Shown piece by piece: positions 1-11,807 of a DNA stretch of 64,000 bases. The translations under genes and the position numbers were made by a program. Numbering within the stretch: the first letter of the stretch is position 1; each line of letters opens with the position of its first letter. The notes beneath the pieces were generated by a model, which saw nothing but the letters and a program-made list of their open reading frames with translations, was not told where the DNA came from and searched no databases. This DNA is from Plantago elongata (lineage: Eukaryota > Streptophyta > Magnoliopsida > Lamiales > Plantaginaceae), in contig JAYMSP010000103.1 of NCBI GenBank assembly GCA_036897095.1, positions 1 through 64,000 on the forward strand, written 5' to 3'.

Positions 1-26
1 TATATATATATATATATATATATATT
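1..26. repeat. TA dinucleotide microsatellite, cut by the window edge
   Basis: An uninterrupted TA run opens the window, so its true length is unknown. Confidence 0.9.
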
Positions 27-599
27 AATTTGTTCACTTTCTAAATGTTATTTTGCTTACTTTTTTTTCCCTTGTAATATTCAGTCAAAGTCAAGTGATA
101 CGAATGAAAAGGAAAGCTTGATGAAATAACTCTGAACGCTGAGTTTTGAAGTCTCGCATGCATCATGCGATATGTACATATATTTCGTGTGAGTTTCATA
201 TAATATATTGTCTCAATGTTTAATAAAGTGAGGATTTAATGAAAGTTTATATACTTTGACCAGTGTTATGGAGAGGCAAGCATATATAAATTATGTGCAC
301 ATTCATGATGTACGATATGTATGATATTAAACTGAAAGAACAGGGAAACCAGGAAGATACACCAAAGTGCAAAACTTTCATTTGATGAGATCTAGTCTAT
401 ACCATACATTGCACCAAAACAGTTCCATCTCCTCCCTTTCATTTAACATGGATCACAAAATATGAATAAAGGAAAGTGTCCAATAATAGGAACGCAAAAT
501 ACTACTAGGAAGCTACTACAATTATGATCCTAAACCAAGCCACCATCTTGCAAGCAAAGTAACCAACTATTCCAACACTTAAAAGAACCCACAAGGCCA
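27..599. other. AT-rich intergenic stretch
   Basis: No coding frame, structured RNA or element end was recognised here. Confidence 0.5.
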
Positions 600-1170
600 T
601 GTTGATTTATCTCTTGTTATTCAGCTGGGCACTCCCAACTTTCATCCTTTTACTTCATTTAATCCATTTTCCTCTGAAGCATCTTGTTCTTCTCAACCAA
701 TGCTATGTGGATCTTATTTAACCTACCATTTTCATCATTTTTTAAATATCAATCTCTGCATTCTTTTCATCTAGCTACACACAAGCATCGACCAATTGAA
801 TCGACATCCAGTTTCAATTCACAAGAATCCCATGAAAAATAGCCAAACCACGTTCACACACTTTATGATCAAACCATCTAATTAATTTCACCCTACAACA
901 CTCATTTCCACCTAATAATAATCCCATCCCAAATTACAACAAAAGCACAAAACAAAAACATGAAGTAAAAATTACACAAAAGAAATTATAGAATTCCTAA
1001 ATATAATCAACTTACATTGCATAAAGAAAACCCATGAACCTTCTACCTGAGTTTTTATAAGTCCATAGGGTTAGAACTTAGAAGAATTGTCAAACGTCAG
1101 CACAACACCTTTCGTTGGTTTGGATGTTCGGTAAGGAAGACAATTAAGAAAACGCTATGAAAAACACTTT
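600..1170 (-). pseudogene. Decayed GRF-type zinc-finger gene fragment
   Basis: Reading the minus strand near 1025-1090 gives WTYKNSGRRFMGFLYAM. This resembles the plant GRF zinc-finger signature, in which T-x-x-N-P-G-R-R-F-x-G-C is followed by a Tyr. The second zinc ligand Cys is replaced by Phe. A donor-like GTAAGT follows directly. Further on, near 655-735, the minus strand reads ENGRLNKIHIALVEKN and then KMLQRKMD, a charged coiled-coil pattern typical of the C-terminal half of such proteins. Stops and frame changes lie between the two parts, so it is not a working gene. GRF-finger genes are common, partly transposon-associated copies in plants. The family call is an inference from short matches. 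Confidence 0.4.
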
Positions 1171-2143
1171 CAATTAGCTCGATTTATAGCTCTCATATTG
1201 AAGACGACACTAATTTTTGTCCAATTCAATTATTCTCCAAAGATTACGATTATGAGAATTCAAACCCCCCTTTATACTCTGTATTCTCCTAAGACGTGTT
1301 TATTTTGAGATTTCATCCCCCAATCAGCCGAACCCCTCACTGCCCCCTTCCTCAGTTCCTCACCCTGGCAGTCGACTTCGACTTTGGTTCATGTGTTCGT
1401 TGCTTAAATTGTTCGGCAGTTGAAAGAATTTGTAATTCGAAGAGAAGTTGAACTGGCCAGACAAATAATTTGCAATACTATAAAGTACCCAAAGATTTTA
1501 CAAACCAATAATAATATATGAACAAATTTGGTCAAATACGATTTGGCGATGTTGTAGCGAAAATAAAATGGATAAATTTGGTTCAACATTTCCTCTTCAA
1601 CTTTCTTCGCCAATTTTCTCTCTACGTCTACACCACCATTAACAAGAACAAAACTATTTCTCTCTTCTTCTCCACGATGGAATAATCGCAGGTAATTTTA
1701 TTCTTACCTTCATCATTGTTTAACGTTGTTTTCTGTAATATATTGGTTTTGTCTTAATAGGCCATGCACTTTTTCTTCTCACAGCATCATCATGCACTGC
1801 ACCATGATTCCATTAATGCCCATCAATTCGATTTTTAAGATAATTAAAACGAACCCACAAAAAGTTTCCCTTTGATTGCGCTTTCAATTACCCTCTTTTA
1901 AGTATGACAGCTGCAAAAATTTAATTTTTTTCCCTTTGGGGTTCAAGATTTCTTGTCACAGCTATAAATTGTGGTGTTTAAGATGGAATGATGAGAGGTT
2001 GAATTTGGTGGAGCTAGCTAAGCATGGGTAGGTGCAATTATTGGGTTGGATTGGATTATTAACAGTTTCTCATCATCTAATTGGCCTTTGTCTGCTTGTA
2101 AAATTGAGTGTGTTTCATTTCTTGCAATTTTGTTTTGTCCCTC
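1171..2143 (+). promoter_or_regulatory. Upstream region and probable 5' UTR of the ELMO gene
   Basis: Pyrimidine-rich sequence around 1610-1680 is followed by a good splice donor at 1691/1692 (GCAG before GTAATT), suggesting a non-coding first exon ahead of the coding start at 2144. No clear TATA box was fixed. The start of transcription is inferred, not seen. Confidence 0.4.
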
Positions 2144-5100
2144 ATGAGATTATGGCGCAGAAAGTGTATTCCTTCTTGTGCTTCTCAGCAAAGAGTAAGT
2201 GAAGCACTTTTGGGTTTTTTCAGGATTATTTGGTTACCTTTTTTCTTTCTTTTTTGTGATTATTGATTGAGTTTCAGTGAATGAAATAAAAAGGCAGCTT
2301 CAATTTCATACAGGCTTCTTAAGTACTCTTCTAATGACCTCATGATGTACTTCTGTTATTTTCGATCCGCTGATTGTGAGATGTTTATTTCAAGCATCAA
2401 ATGAAGGAGAATTTGTTGCACTTGTATATCTGTGCGTTCTGATATTTGATAACTATTGTTTATTTAGCTCAGAATGTTGTATGGAACTTCGGTCTATGGT
2501 TCATGTTGCAATGTCTGATGGGATTTAGGAAGCAAAAGTCGAACTCTGTGTTTAGCACTTACGTACAGAGGTCTCTGTGTTCAGGTTGACGAAGATGATC
2601 TTTACTGTCATGGGAAGAAGGGTGACGAAGAATCGGCACATAGTTCTGCTCACGTAATATCACAGTTATCTCAGTGTCTTAGTGAGTAGAAATTTAAGAC
2701 TCTGTTTTTCCAACCATAGTTTAATGTATACATCACGCAGTCCTTTTGAAAGACCTCATGTTATCTTTCATTTTCATGATAGTAGTACTGTGCATAACTT
2801 ATGGTTAATAATCATGATATTCCCAATATGCTTGTAATTCTAAAGTATTAGTCACAAGACCACAACCCTCCACACTGAATGCTGATGATTATGTGCATAT
2901 ATATCACCATGCGAGATACCCCTCTTTTCAAAACGAATACGAAGCTGTCAATTGAAGTCAAAGCAAAGCAATTCCCTCCCATGTTTCTTCATTTCTTATC
3001 AGCTAAGTGGATTGCTGAGTCAATGTGCTCTTATTATCAGCATCTGATGAGCTTTTCATGTTTTGTAGCTAATGCTATGGTTGGACCACGAGCATGGGTA
3101 GGAGGAATTTTTAGCCGTACTACCAATAGAAAGTTTGATGTCAAGTACATCGACTACAGCTTCAGTCCTATTCAGGTGACCCAGCATCTGTGTTGTATTT
3201 TCTTGTAATTATACTCTGTATTAATATATTTTTGGTGATATCTCACTCCAAACGAGTAATGAGTCATGCTTCATAATATCCCTCGTTCAACTTTTGTTTC
3301 AACCATATCACAACGTAATTTTGCTTGTACATATCTGCTAAGTTTCAGAAGGACGTTTTTTGGTTGTATGTTATAATGAGTCAAAACTGAACTCGCATAT
3401 TTTTAATTCTTTCAGGAACAAAGACTTCGAAAACTCCAAGAACGACTAGGAGTACCTTTTGACGAGACTTGTGCTGATCATCAAGTACATTTCACATATC
3501 CCATTCTTTTTCCTCGTAATTGCTTTCCAAACTAATAGGGAAAAAGTTTAGAACACCTCGCTTATGACTCTATTAGCATTCATTTTACTATGTTCTTTTC
3601 GACAAGCACCCCACCTTTTCTGCTTCATATTTGAAGATCATATTTTAAGAGTTAAAATCCGGATGACAAATTCCAGGAAATAACATTAGCTACTAGTTGC
3701 ATAACATGACACTGCATCATTGATCGTTCTATAGGAAGCTCTTAGAGCCTTGTGGAATGCTGGCTTTCCAGATGTTCAGCTCAAAGGCTTGATATCTGAC
3801 CAATGGAAAGATATGGGTTGGCAAGGAGCTAATCCATCAACTGACTTCAGGTGAACTGCCATACTCCTTTTCCTCATTTGAAAGATCATTTATCCCATAG
3901 TTTGTAAGAAATTTTATTTTCGTTTCTGAGTGAGACTATTAATTATTACTTCTCCCTTTTTTATCCTTCTTTATGGCTTTAGGGGTTGTGGCTTCCTTTC
4001 ACTTGAGAACTTACTATTTTTTGCCAACACTTATCCGGTATGCTTCAAGATACTTCATCACAATAATGTGCTATAGTTCTTATGTGCATGTCAAAATTGC
4101 ATTATGGATTTTCACTAATGCTATAATTTTTGAAGATTCCTTTCCATAGGTTACTTAGAAAGCAAGTTGGGGAGCGTGCACAGTGGGAGTATCCATTTGC
4201 CGTCGCGGGCATCAATATTACCTTTATGCTTGTTCAAATGCTTGACTTATACTCAGGTGCGCCAATTGATGCATTTTTCTTTTTATTGAGATATTTGGGG
4301 GGTGTTTGGGAAGTATTTGAACCAGTTTCTAAACTTCTTCCTACTGTTCTTAAAAACATAAGAATTACAAGTGAGAAGTTACCTTCTTAGGTGCTTCTAT
4401 TGCTGCTAAAGGTGATTCTGAAAGCGGTAAAAAACATTCCCTGAATAAGTTATATTTTGTTTCAGTATCCCGTTTGTTTCTGTTAGATCTCTGAGTTATG
4501 TTCCATTTGTTTAAGTACCAGTACAATTCAATGATTTCTATCATGTCTTATACTAACAGGAAAGCCTAAAAGCCTACTAGGACTTAATTTCCTTATATTA
4601 TTGGAAGGTAACGAAATATTATATAGAATAATATAAATATTTATCCTCCTGCTGGTTTGATACTTCTGGTGCTTAACGAGCAGTGTTATTCGAACTTTTG
4701 CAGAAGATGAGGATGCATTCGATATCCTATATTGTATAGCATTTGCTATGTTGGACGCTCAGTGGCTGGCCATGCGAGCTTCGTACATGGAGTTCAATGT
4801 AATCCATCCCTCGCTCTCTGTCAATGAACATGCTCAGTGATCCTTTATCCACAAGTGAATAGCACAGTTTCTCTATGGAACTAATATCTGCTATGCCAAA
4901 TCTATTTTTCCATGCATGTCTTGTATCTATATGGATAAACTTCAACAACTGCGTAAACTTTGTCTCTGCTTAACAGATTGTTGGCTACTACATATAGCAA
5001 TATTGCATCTAGCTAACATCCTCCTGTCAAAGTATGGCATTTCCCATTTGCTTTGCCGAGATTCACAAAATGTTTCCGTGTCTGTATCCATATGTGCTAT

Positions 5101-5252
5101 GGCTACTATTTTGTGCATACATCTTACTTTCTATTGCTTGATACATTCAGGCGGTTTTACAAGCTACACGGGAGCAGTTGGAAAGAGAATTGTCATTAGA
5201 AGATTTGAACAGCATACAAGACCTTCCGGCTTATAACATGTTGTACCAGTAG
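2144..5252 (+). CDS. ELMO/CED-12 domain-containing protein, 10 coding exons
   Basis: Coding exons read as 2144-2194, 2585-2653, 3041-3175, 3416-3484, 3735-3850, 3983-4037, 4136-4256, 4560-4607, 4704-4798 and 5151-5252. All have GT-AG borders and matching phases and give 286 residues. The ELMO domain fills roughly residues 80-270. DQWKDMGWQG (130-139) and WEYPFAVAGIN (182-192) are hallmark stretches of plant ELMO proteins, and SYMEFN and QDLPAYN lie near the C terminus. In animals ELMO proteins work with DOCK exchange factors or act on small GTPases; the plant role is poorly defined. The first two exons are the least certain because the N terminus is variable. The domain call is firm. It is closest, from memory, to Arabidopsis At1g03620 and At2g44770. 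Confidence 0.9.
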
Positions 5253-6461
5253 AGATTGGACAGAAAGTCTCGCGAGCAGCACAACTCTGCAATGTAAATT
5301 ATACAGGTTCTTGCGCAGTTCTGGAACTGAATGTTAGACTTTGAAAAAACTTGTCTGTATGCTCGAGATTAGGAATGTAATAGCTGATTGTCCCGATCGC
5401 CTATTTAGCATTAGGCCTCATTGAACAAGCATGCTTGTTCTTGACCCGAAAAGCTGATAATCCCCCTCTACCCTGGTCCCTGATCGGGAAATGATGCATG
5501 TTGGAGTTCTCCATTAGTTGTTTCTTGTGAATATCAATTTTTATCTAGACCAGTAGATCTGTAGATCACTACAAGTAGTGCAACTGAGTTCATGTTATGT
5601 CAACTGACTTTGCCTGAGATCATAACATGCCATATTAACAAAGAAAAAGCATCAGGATTCTAGAACAGCTGGCCTACAGCTTGTTACATAAGAGTTCCTG
5701 TTCTTGTGCTTCAGTAATTTGCTAAAATCAATGTTCCATGTGATTTTACACCACGAAGGTAAAACGGTCCCCGACCCCAAAGATGGTAAGTGGTAACATA
5801 TCAAATTAGAGCCTCACTCGAAAAGCTACATCGAGTTTCATTTTGTTTTTAAGATTTATCTTGAAATTTTCGTTAATACTATAAAAGATTTGCATTAGAG
5901 GGCTTCAATTAGCAAGACCAGAATTCCAAAATCTATCTACTAATACATGTTGTGATTTACTGTAGTTTGCTCATCCAAATTACACACATTATTATGAGTT
6001 AGAATAGGAACCATATATTAGGTGTATGTCTCTAATTCGAAAATTTAAGAAAGCTGAAAAGGCATAATCTAAATTTTGAGAGATCTTTATAGAAAATGGG
6101 CCAATCAAAAGAGAAAAATCTGTGTTTTGCCATATCTTCCAAAGTAAAATGCAACTTGAAGCTTGGAACTTTCACTTGAGTGGAAGAAATTGGGATGGAC
6201 CGACGACGACTATATATATAGTGGAAGTTTACCACTCAATCAGTGCCACTCATTGTCTCTCTAATTTGTCAGTAACTCATTCAACTTTGCACCGATTCAT
6301 TCGCTTCCTAATTAAAGTCTATTTATGCAGCAGTAGTGGTATTCGTGTGAATTATATGTTGCATTATACAACATAATAAATATCATATATTGCAAAACAG
6401 AAATATCTTAATTTCCTCTAAACTAATAAGTTTAGAATCCCATGACCTATTTTCCTCATGA
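5253..6461. other. 3' flank of the ELMO gene and intergenic DNA
   Basis: The first few hundred bases are probably ELMO 3' UTR. A strong TATA-like run (TATATATATAG near 6209) is present, but no gene was found downstream of it. Confidence 0.4.
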
Positions 6462-6505
6462 AATTTATATATATACATATATATACATATATGTATATAT
6501 ATATT
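6462..6505. repeat. TA/CATA low-complexity repeat
   Basis: Alternating ATATATATAC and CATATATATA runs with partial dyad symmetry. Confidence 0.75.
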
Positions 6506-6764
6506 AAATGACTAAAATTTAATTAATAAAGTATTAAGAGCATAAGAGATGCTCTCGATGAACAAATACACATGAAAAGACACCAACTACATCACATCAT
6601 CCAAATCATAGATTAAGTTCTAGACCACAACTAGAAATTCAACCACGAAAATTACAACCAATGTTTTACAAACTAAGACCGAACCATAAGAGATAGTCTA
6701 GGGAAATAACGATTTTTCCATTAGATTTGGAAATTCCGCTATTTTTTTAACATTAAAACCGACA

Positions 6765-6935
6765 TACCCTAAATAAAAATCCACATACAACGTAAAAATT
6801 CACATACCGTAAATAAAATCCACGGACGCTAAATAAAAACTCACAGGCAACGTAAAATTTCACAAACCCTAAATAAAAATCCACAAACAGTACGTAAAAT
6901 TCCATAGACACTGAATAAAAATTCACAGACCCAAT
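6765..6935. repeat. Minisatellite with a period of about 20 bases
   Basis: About eight diverged units of the form TAAATAAAAATCCACA plus a few bases lie head to tail, alternating with a CGTAAAATTCACA variant. The units are too diverged and have no true spacers, so this is a degenerate tandem repeat and not a CRISPR-like array. Confidence 0.7.
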
Positions 6936-7741
6936 AAAAAAATGAAATTTTCATATTTAATAAAAAAGTCGCTCTTTCCCTAGACTTTATAGAACTATAA
7001 TGCCATTATAATCCTCAAAGGGCATCAAACAAGTGAAATTGTGCACCCCTTATGTCTTCAATAAGCATTGCATACTTAAATAAAATTCATCGTCAATTCA
7101 TTAAATACATCAATAATATCTATTTTCTATGTTGTCGTTGTCTAAAACAAAACTTAACATTTCCATTTTCAATAATTGTTAGTACCTTTGAGCTAAAAAA
7201 ATCTAAAATAATACTTTTATATTTACAAATTTACCAACCTTATGAAATCCAATCACGAACCTGATTGTGCCATTAGTCCAGACTACACATTCTCAAGAAA
7301 GTCTAGTGACCACTTCGATCACGTAATTCAACTTCAGTTTGATCACTATTTAGTATAAATTCCATCCAAATTGTTAAAGAAATGAGCCTAAACTTGAGCC
7401 CGGGCTACTTGATTCCGGCATAACCAAACAATGAAATTAAAAAAAAAAAACAAATATAAGAGAGCTTACATTATATAAATTAAATAGGCTAAAAATAAAC
7501 GAGTCTATAAATCTCCTAAGTTAGATCAAGGTCGGCATCGACTAATAAATCTGATAAGCAAAGTCGAAATTGAACTTAAACAAACAGAGCCACCAGGATA
7601 AGTATACTTCTTATAGTCAACTCGCATACCACATCAAATTATAATGACAATTTGAGTATTGAATGAAGAGTGAAGACAAGATACTACTATTTTTCCTTTG
7701 ATAATTCTCCGTTTAATAGTGGCATGTAAGAAAAGATTTCA
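6936..7741. other. AT-rich intergenic stretch
   Basis: No gene or bounded element recognised. An A10 run occurs near 7441. Confidence 0.4.
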
Positions 7742-7889
7742 GGGGCTGATTGGCCAAGCATTTAAATACCCTCATTTAGTTTGACGAACATTGATTTGAC
7801 CTAAAATACAGTTTAAATATCTCATTTCAAATATAATTTCATCAAAATCTCTAAATGATTATTGAGTATCATGTCAATTAGTCCATTCG
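7742..7889. mobile_element. Possible degenerate Tourist-like MITE
   Basis: The left end, GGGGCTGATTGG, matches the terminal repeat of the clearer element at 40434-40686. A diverged inverted copy (CAATTAGTCC) sits about 140 bases to the right. No exact target duplication was found, so the boundaries are approximate. Confidence 0.3.
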
Positions 7890-8536
7890 ACGGGGTATAT
7901 GTTGCAGATAAATATAGGTAATGGCATTAACTATGTAGTATCATGAATCGTTATCACAACATTAAAGTGGCTACCAGACACCTGTATGGCCGTTTTGTCA
8001 ACGCCATTGACAAATAGTGCAAGTGCAGAAGCAAATGGCCCAAAGTTTTAATTGTGGATGTTAAGTGTTGGCAGTTGCATTGCATGTGCAACCAAACATA
8101 ACTAATAAGTAGCCCAAGAATCCATTGTCATAATTACATCTTATTAAACACTTTTAGCACTATTGTAGTTAGTGGTTACACTATTGTGACGCGTTTCTGG
8201 ATAGCCAGTTAATCAATTACTAATTGCTTAATGCTTCTTACGTTCGATGTGTATATTTGTGGACCTATTCGATAGTGCACCAACAACCCTTGATGTTGAT
8301 CAATTCTTTGCTTTTACTTGCAAGTAATAACACTTATCTTGGGTTGGTCACTTGGTGCCAAGTGATAACACATGCAATCTGTTTGGCGGTGCAGTAGGCT
8401 AAAAAATAAGCATTTTTGAGTAAAAAAATTTATTAGTAGATACGTTATTCTGAGTTAGAAAGTTGCCATGAAAGTCTTTTCATTATTCTTTTACAAATAG
8501 AAAACTAGTAGATCATGAAAAGTGTCACTTCTATTC
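7890..8536. other. Intergenic stretch
   Basis: Nothing supportable seen. Confidence 0.4.
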
Positions 8537-8544
8537 ATGGTGAG

Positions 8545-9103
8545 TTGGCGTGTTAACGAATCAAGGCGTTCGTTTAAAAGTTCGATCAACGTTCATATCG
8601 AGCTTGAAATCGATGCATGAGCTCGCGAGCGAGCAAGATCTTCTCGCTATTGAGTTTGAATCGATCACCCTGTAAAAATAATCGTTGTCCATGAGCAAAT
8701 AATTAATTTAATATATATATTTAAATTTATTTATTTACTTGTACATAAATAAATATAATTAAATTTATGAAAGGTGTGAATGTTAAAACTTCGACTTTTA
8801 TAACCTTTTTGAATGGTCTTGTATGAATATATGTTCGATTTTTTAAATGTATGTATCTCTTTATGTATTTATGAATTTGGAACTTCACTTTCGAGTTCTA
8901 AGGAGTAAAAATGACTCGAGCGCTCACGAGCAAATACGAGTCATGCTTATCAAGCTGTTCATGAGCAAGTTAATCTTTTGACGAGCCGACCACGAGCACG
9001 AAATATGAAAAGCTTGACGATCATAAGCAGACTTAAAATTCCGACAATCATTGGTTCATTAAACCAAAGCTCAGCTCGATCATCGACTCGTATAACACCC
9101 CTA
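8545..9103. mobile_element. Non-autonomous hAT-like element, GAGC/CGAGC-rich
   Basis: The ends form a diverged inverted repeat: TTGGCGTGTTAACGAATC on the left, and TAGGGGTGTTATACGAGTC when the right end is read on the other strand. Flanking 8-mers are ATGGTGAG (8537-8544) and ATCATGAG (9104-9111), agreeing at 6 of 8 positions, as expected for an old hAT target duplication. The interior is rich in GAGCTCG-type words and has no transposase. Its composition resembles the better-preserved element at 59332-59802. Confidence 0.55.
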
Positions 9104-9335
9104 ATCATGAGTTAGAGTATATCATCTCATATAGAATTTACTGTTGATTTCTACCATTCAAAGTATGAAATGAACAAGGATTTTATTTAGGTTTTCGAAT
9201 TAAAATGACACTTCCACATAGTTTCAATATATGCTCTTTTAACACGTCTCATACAACTTTATACAACACATCAACACATAATTAAAAAACTCTTACATTT
9301 ATACATAAATTACACCCTTTCGGAATAAAGATATA
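9104..9335. other. Intergenic spacer between two elements
   Basis: No feature seen. Confidence 0.5.
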
Positions 9336-9590
9336 CTTCCTCCGTCCTAACTTCAACTTCTTGTATTCCATTTTCATCCGTCCCAACTTATCTTTTCATC
9401 TCTTAATTAGAAAAAAAATCTCATACTTTATAAACTATCTCTCTTATATTTATTGTATTCTTTACTTTATCACAATCTCTCCTACTTTATTCGCTTTTTT
9501 TCCCTACTTTATCACAAATTCTACTTTATTCACTTTTTTCTTGATATTTGTGTCCAGTCCCACAGGAAGATGAACCTGGGACGGGGGAAG
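9336..9590. mobile_element. Stowaway-like (Tc1/mariner) MITE
   Basis: The left end reads CTTCCTCCGTCCTAAC. The right end, on the other strand, reads CTTCCCCCGTCCCAGG. Both are flanked by TA (9334-9335 and 9591-9592), the Stowaway target site. It is 255 bp, has no coding capacity, and the interior is AT-rich with TTTATCAC/CTTTATTC repeats. Confidence 0.8.
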
Positions 9591-9654
9591 TATTAAAATA
9601 AATGATGAAATATGAAAATGTACTTAAAATGTACTCATTACAAGTATTAAAAAA

Positions 9655-10089
9655 AAAGTGAATAAAGTAGGAGAGAAAAAGTGAATTTTTTTAATTATTA
9701 TTGAACATGAAATATTGCATTACAATTACAATTGTTGAACAAGACGAATTTATCAATCGATTCTAGATGCAAATCACCACCAATCTCTATTCAGAGAACA
9801 TAATCACCCATTTCGGGAAATCGAACCCGTGACCTCATGGTTACAGGGTGTCTCAGCTTGCCACTCGGCTACAAACGCTTTGACAAAAAGAGAAAAAGTG
9901 AATAAAGTAGGAGATAATGTGATAAAGTAGGAAAAAAATGTAAAAGGTAGGAAAGATGGTGATAAAGTAAATAAAATAGGAAATATAGTGTATAAAGTAG
10001 TAGAGATATTTTCATTTAAGGAAGAGGAAGATGAAGTTGGGACGGACTATAATAGAATACGGGAAGATGATGCTGTGATGGAGGAAATA
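9655..10089. mobile_element. Second, partial Stowaway-like MITE interrupted by a SINE
   Basis: The interior repeats GAATAAAGTAGGAG and GATAAAGTAG resemble the reverse strand of the neighbouring MITE. The right end (GACGGACTATAATAG through GATGGAGGAAAT) matches a Stowaway terminus. A separate left terminus was not found, so it may be a tandem or nested derivative of the element at 9336-9590. Confidence 0.55.
9686..9888 (-). mobile_element. tRNA-derived SINE
   Basis: On the minus strand the head contains a box A-like TAGCCGAGTGG and, about 40 bases later, a box B GGTTCGATTTCC. These are the two internal RNA polymerase III promoter blocks of a tRNA-derived SINE. The tail ends in an A/T-rich run. 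The element is flanked by a perfect 14-bp direct repeat, AGAGAAAAAGTGAA (9672-9685 and 9889-9902), so it inserted by LINE-type target priming. It sits inside a Stowaway remnant and is therefore younger than it. Confidence 0.85.
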
Positions 10090-11779
10090 TTATATTATAA
10101 ACTACGCACTAACGTAATATAGGAAGTTTTTCGGTGCGAATGAAGTAGCTCAAAAAGCCAATCATTGTCATTTGCATTTAATCTTAATGGTATATTTTTA
10201 TGTTGGGTTAATATAAAAAAACCTCCCTGAAAATTTTGATATATCAGTTAAGTCTATCTTTGTTTCATAACTCCTTGTCGTTAATTGACTCCATTAGTCA
10301 ACGATTTGGAAGTTAACTTTTTTAATATCAGAAAAAATTAATTTATTTTTGGAAATTTTCGAAAATTATTTTCTGAAAAAAGAAAATGATTCTCGAAATT
10401 TTTAAAAAATCAATTATTATAAATTAGCCTATAAAATTATAATTTTTGAAAATTAATACCCAAAAAAATTTCACAACCTTCCTTCTCCACCACCATCTTC
10501 CACAAAAACCACCAATCAATTTCCACCACCTCCATCTTCTTCCTCTTCCATTTTTCCAACAAAAGAAAGGGAGGTGGTGGAAAAAAGAAAAGAGCTCCGG
10601 TTGAAGCAGAGCTTTTAAAAGGTCCGATCGGGAGTTGTAGCTCCCAATCGTCAAAGTTTTTCGGAGAGTATGATTTGGATGATAAAAGTCTAGGGAGTAT
10701 GATTTGGGTGGTAAAAATGAAAATCAGTATTACAAGTCTTATTTTCACACCCCAATTATTAGATGAAATAAAAATTTTAGAAAATAATTTAAATTTTGAC
10801 GTAAAAAGATATGACGTCATAAAAAAAGTTTACTTTTGACTACTTAGCGGTTGACCGTTAGTTGACATTTAACGACCCAAAAAGACATGCCCGATTTTTT
10901 GGGTTTCTTTGAAAGAAAAATTCGAAATCAATAAAAAAATGAAGGTTTTTTAAAAAATAAAAAATATTTGATGAAGGTTTTTGGTATTATCTCTTTGATG
11001 TTTTAAGTGAATATTGTTTGCGTGAGTAAAAATGATAAAGAAAAAAAATTATAGATAACATCGTATAAAAAGAAAAAAGCGATGGGATATTTTTACATAT
11101 TTCAATTTAAATGAAATTACACATTAAATTCAACAATGAAAACATGCATTTGTTTTATCACGTATGAATACTCTTAACTTGTATCCCATGAACAAATCGA
11201 TATAATCAAATTCTAAATTATGCGCACATTAGAATATTCTTGCATTTGATGCTAAAAATTCAATAATACACTATAATAAATTACCATAAAAACACAGGGA
11301 AAAAAAATCCGCCTATGTCCGGCATTTATGATGAATAGGAGGAGTTATATATATATTCTCATAAAAGAAGGGGATATTTTGGTGATTTTTGTATATTTAT
11401 CCCAAATCAATGTCCGTGCTGTCATGTAGTATGTCTGCTATATTATTCAATTGAACTCACCCAACTCTAGCTTAATCATTTGCGAAATCTGAGTAGAACA
11501 TGTTACCAGTGTAAGACATAATTCTTTATATAACTTGTCAATTAATGATATCTAGAAGTATATTTATTTTTCTTTAAAAAATTGTGACGGTTCTGTACCT
11601 TTGGGAATATTTTACAATGTTTTACTAGAAATACATCATCTAGATGAGTCGAGAGAGAGAGAGATAATCAAGCAATATAGATAGCAACTGAAATTTCTTC
11701 AAATGTTTCAAAATAGTATCCTTGCTCCCAATTAGTCCGTGACATGTGATTTGGTTCGATAATGATAGACCTGGTCCTC
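10090..11779. other. Intergenic, low-complexity
   Basis: Mostly AT-rich. A CCACCACC/TTCC-rich patch at 10480-10580 gives chance open frames on both strands that match no family. A short GAGA run lies near 11650. Confidence 0.4.
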
Positions 11780-11780
11780 A

Positions 11781-11807
11781 ACATTTACCAGCTGCACTGG
11801 TAAATGT
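11781..11807. repeat. Perfect 11-bp hairpin
   Basis: ACATTTACCAG and its exact inverse CTGGTAAATGT flank a 5-base loop. No U-run or gene sits beside it, so it is recorded only as an inverted repeat. Confidence 0.6.

Noticed and set aside
2879-3040. Continuous upstream reading frame joined to the third ELMO exon
   Set aside because: It is open by chance. An acceptor at 3040, in phase with the upstream exons, gives a better N terminus.
6032-6376. Promoter and gene near the TATATATATAG motif
   Set aside because: A TATA-like motif alone; no supported coding frame or RNA structure follows.
10424-10820. Coding region in the CCACC-rich patch
   Set aside because: Low-complexity frames on the minus strand with no recognisable domain or splice structure.
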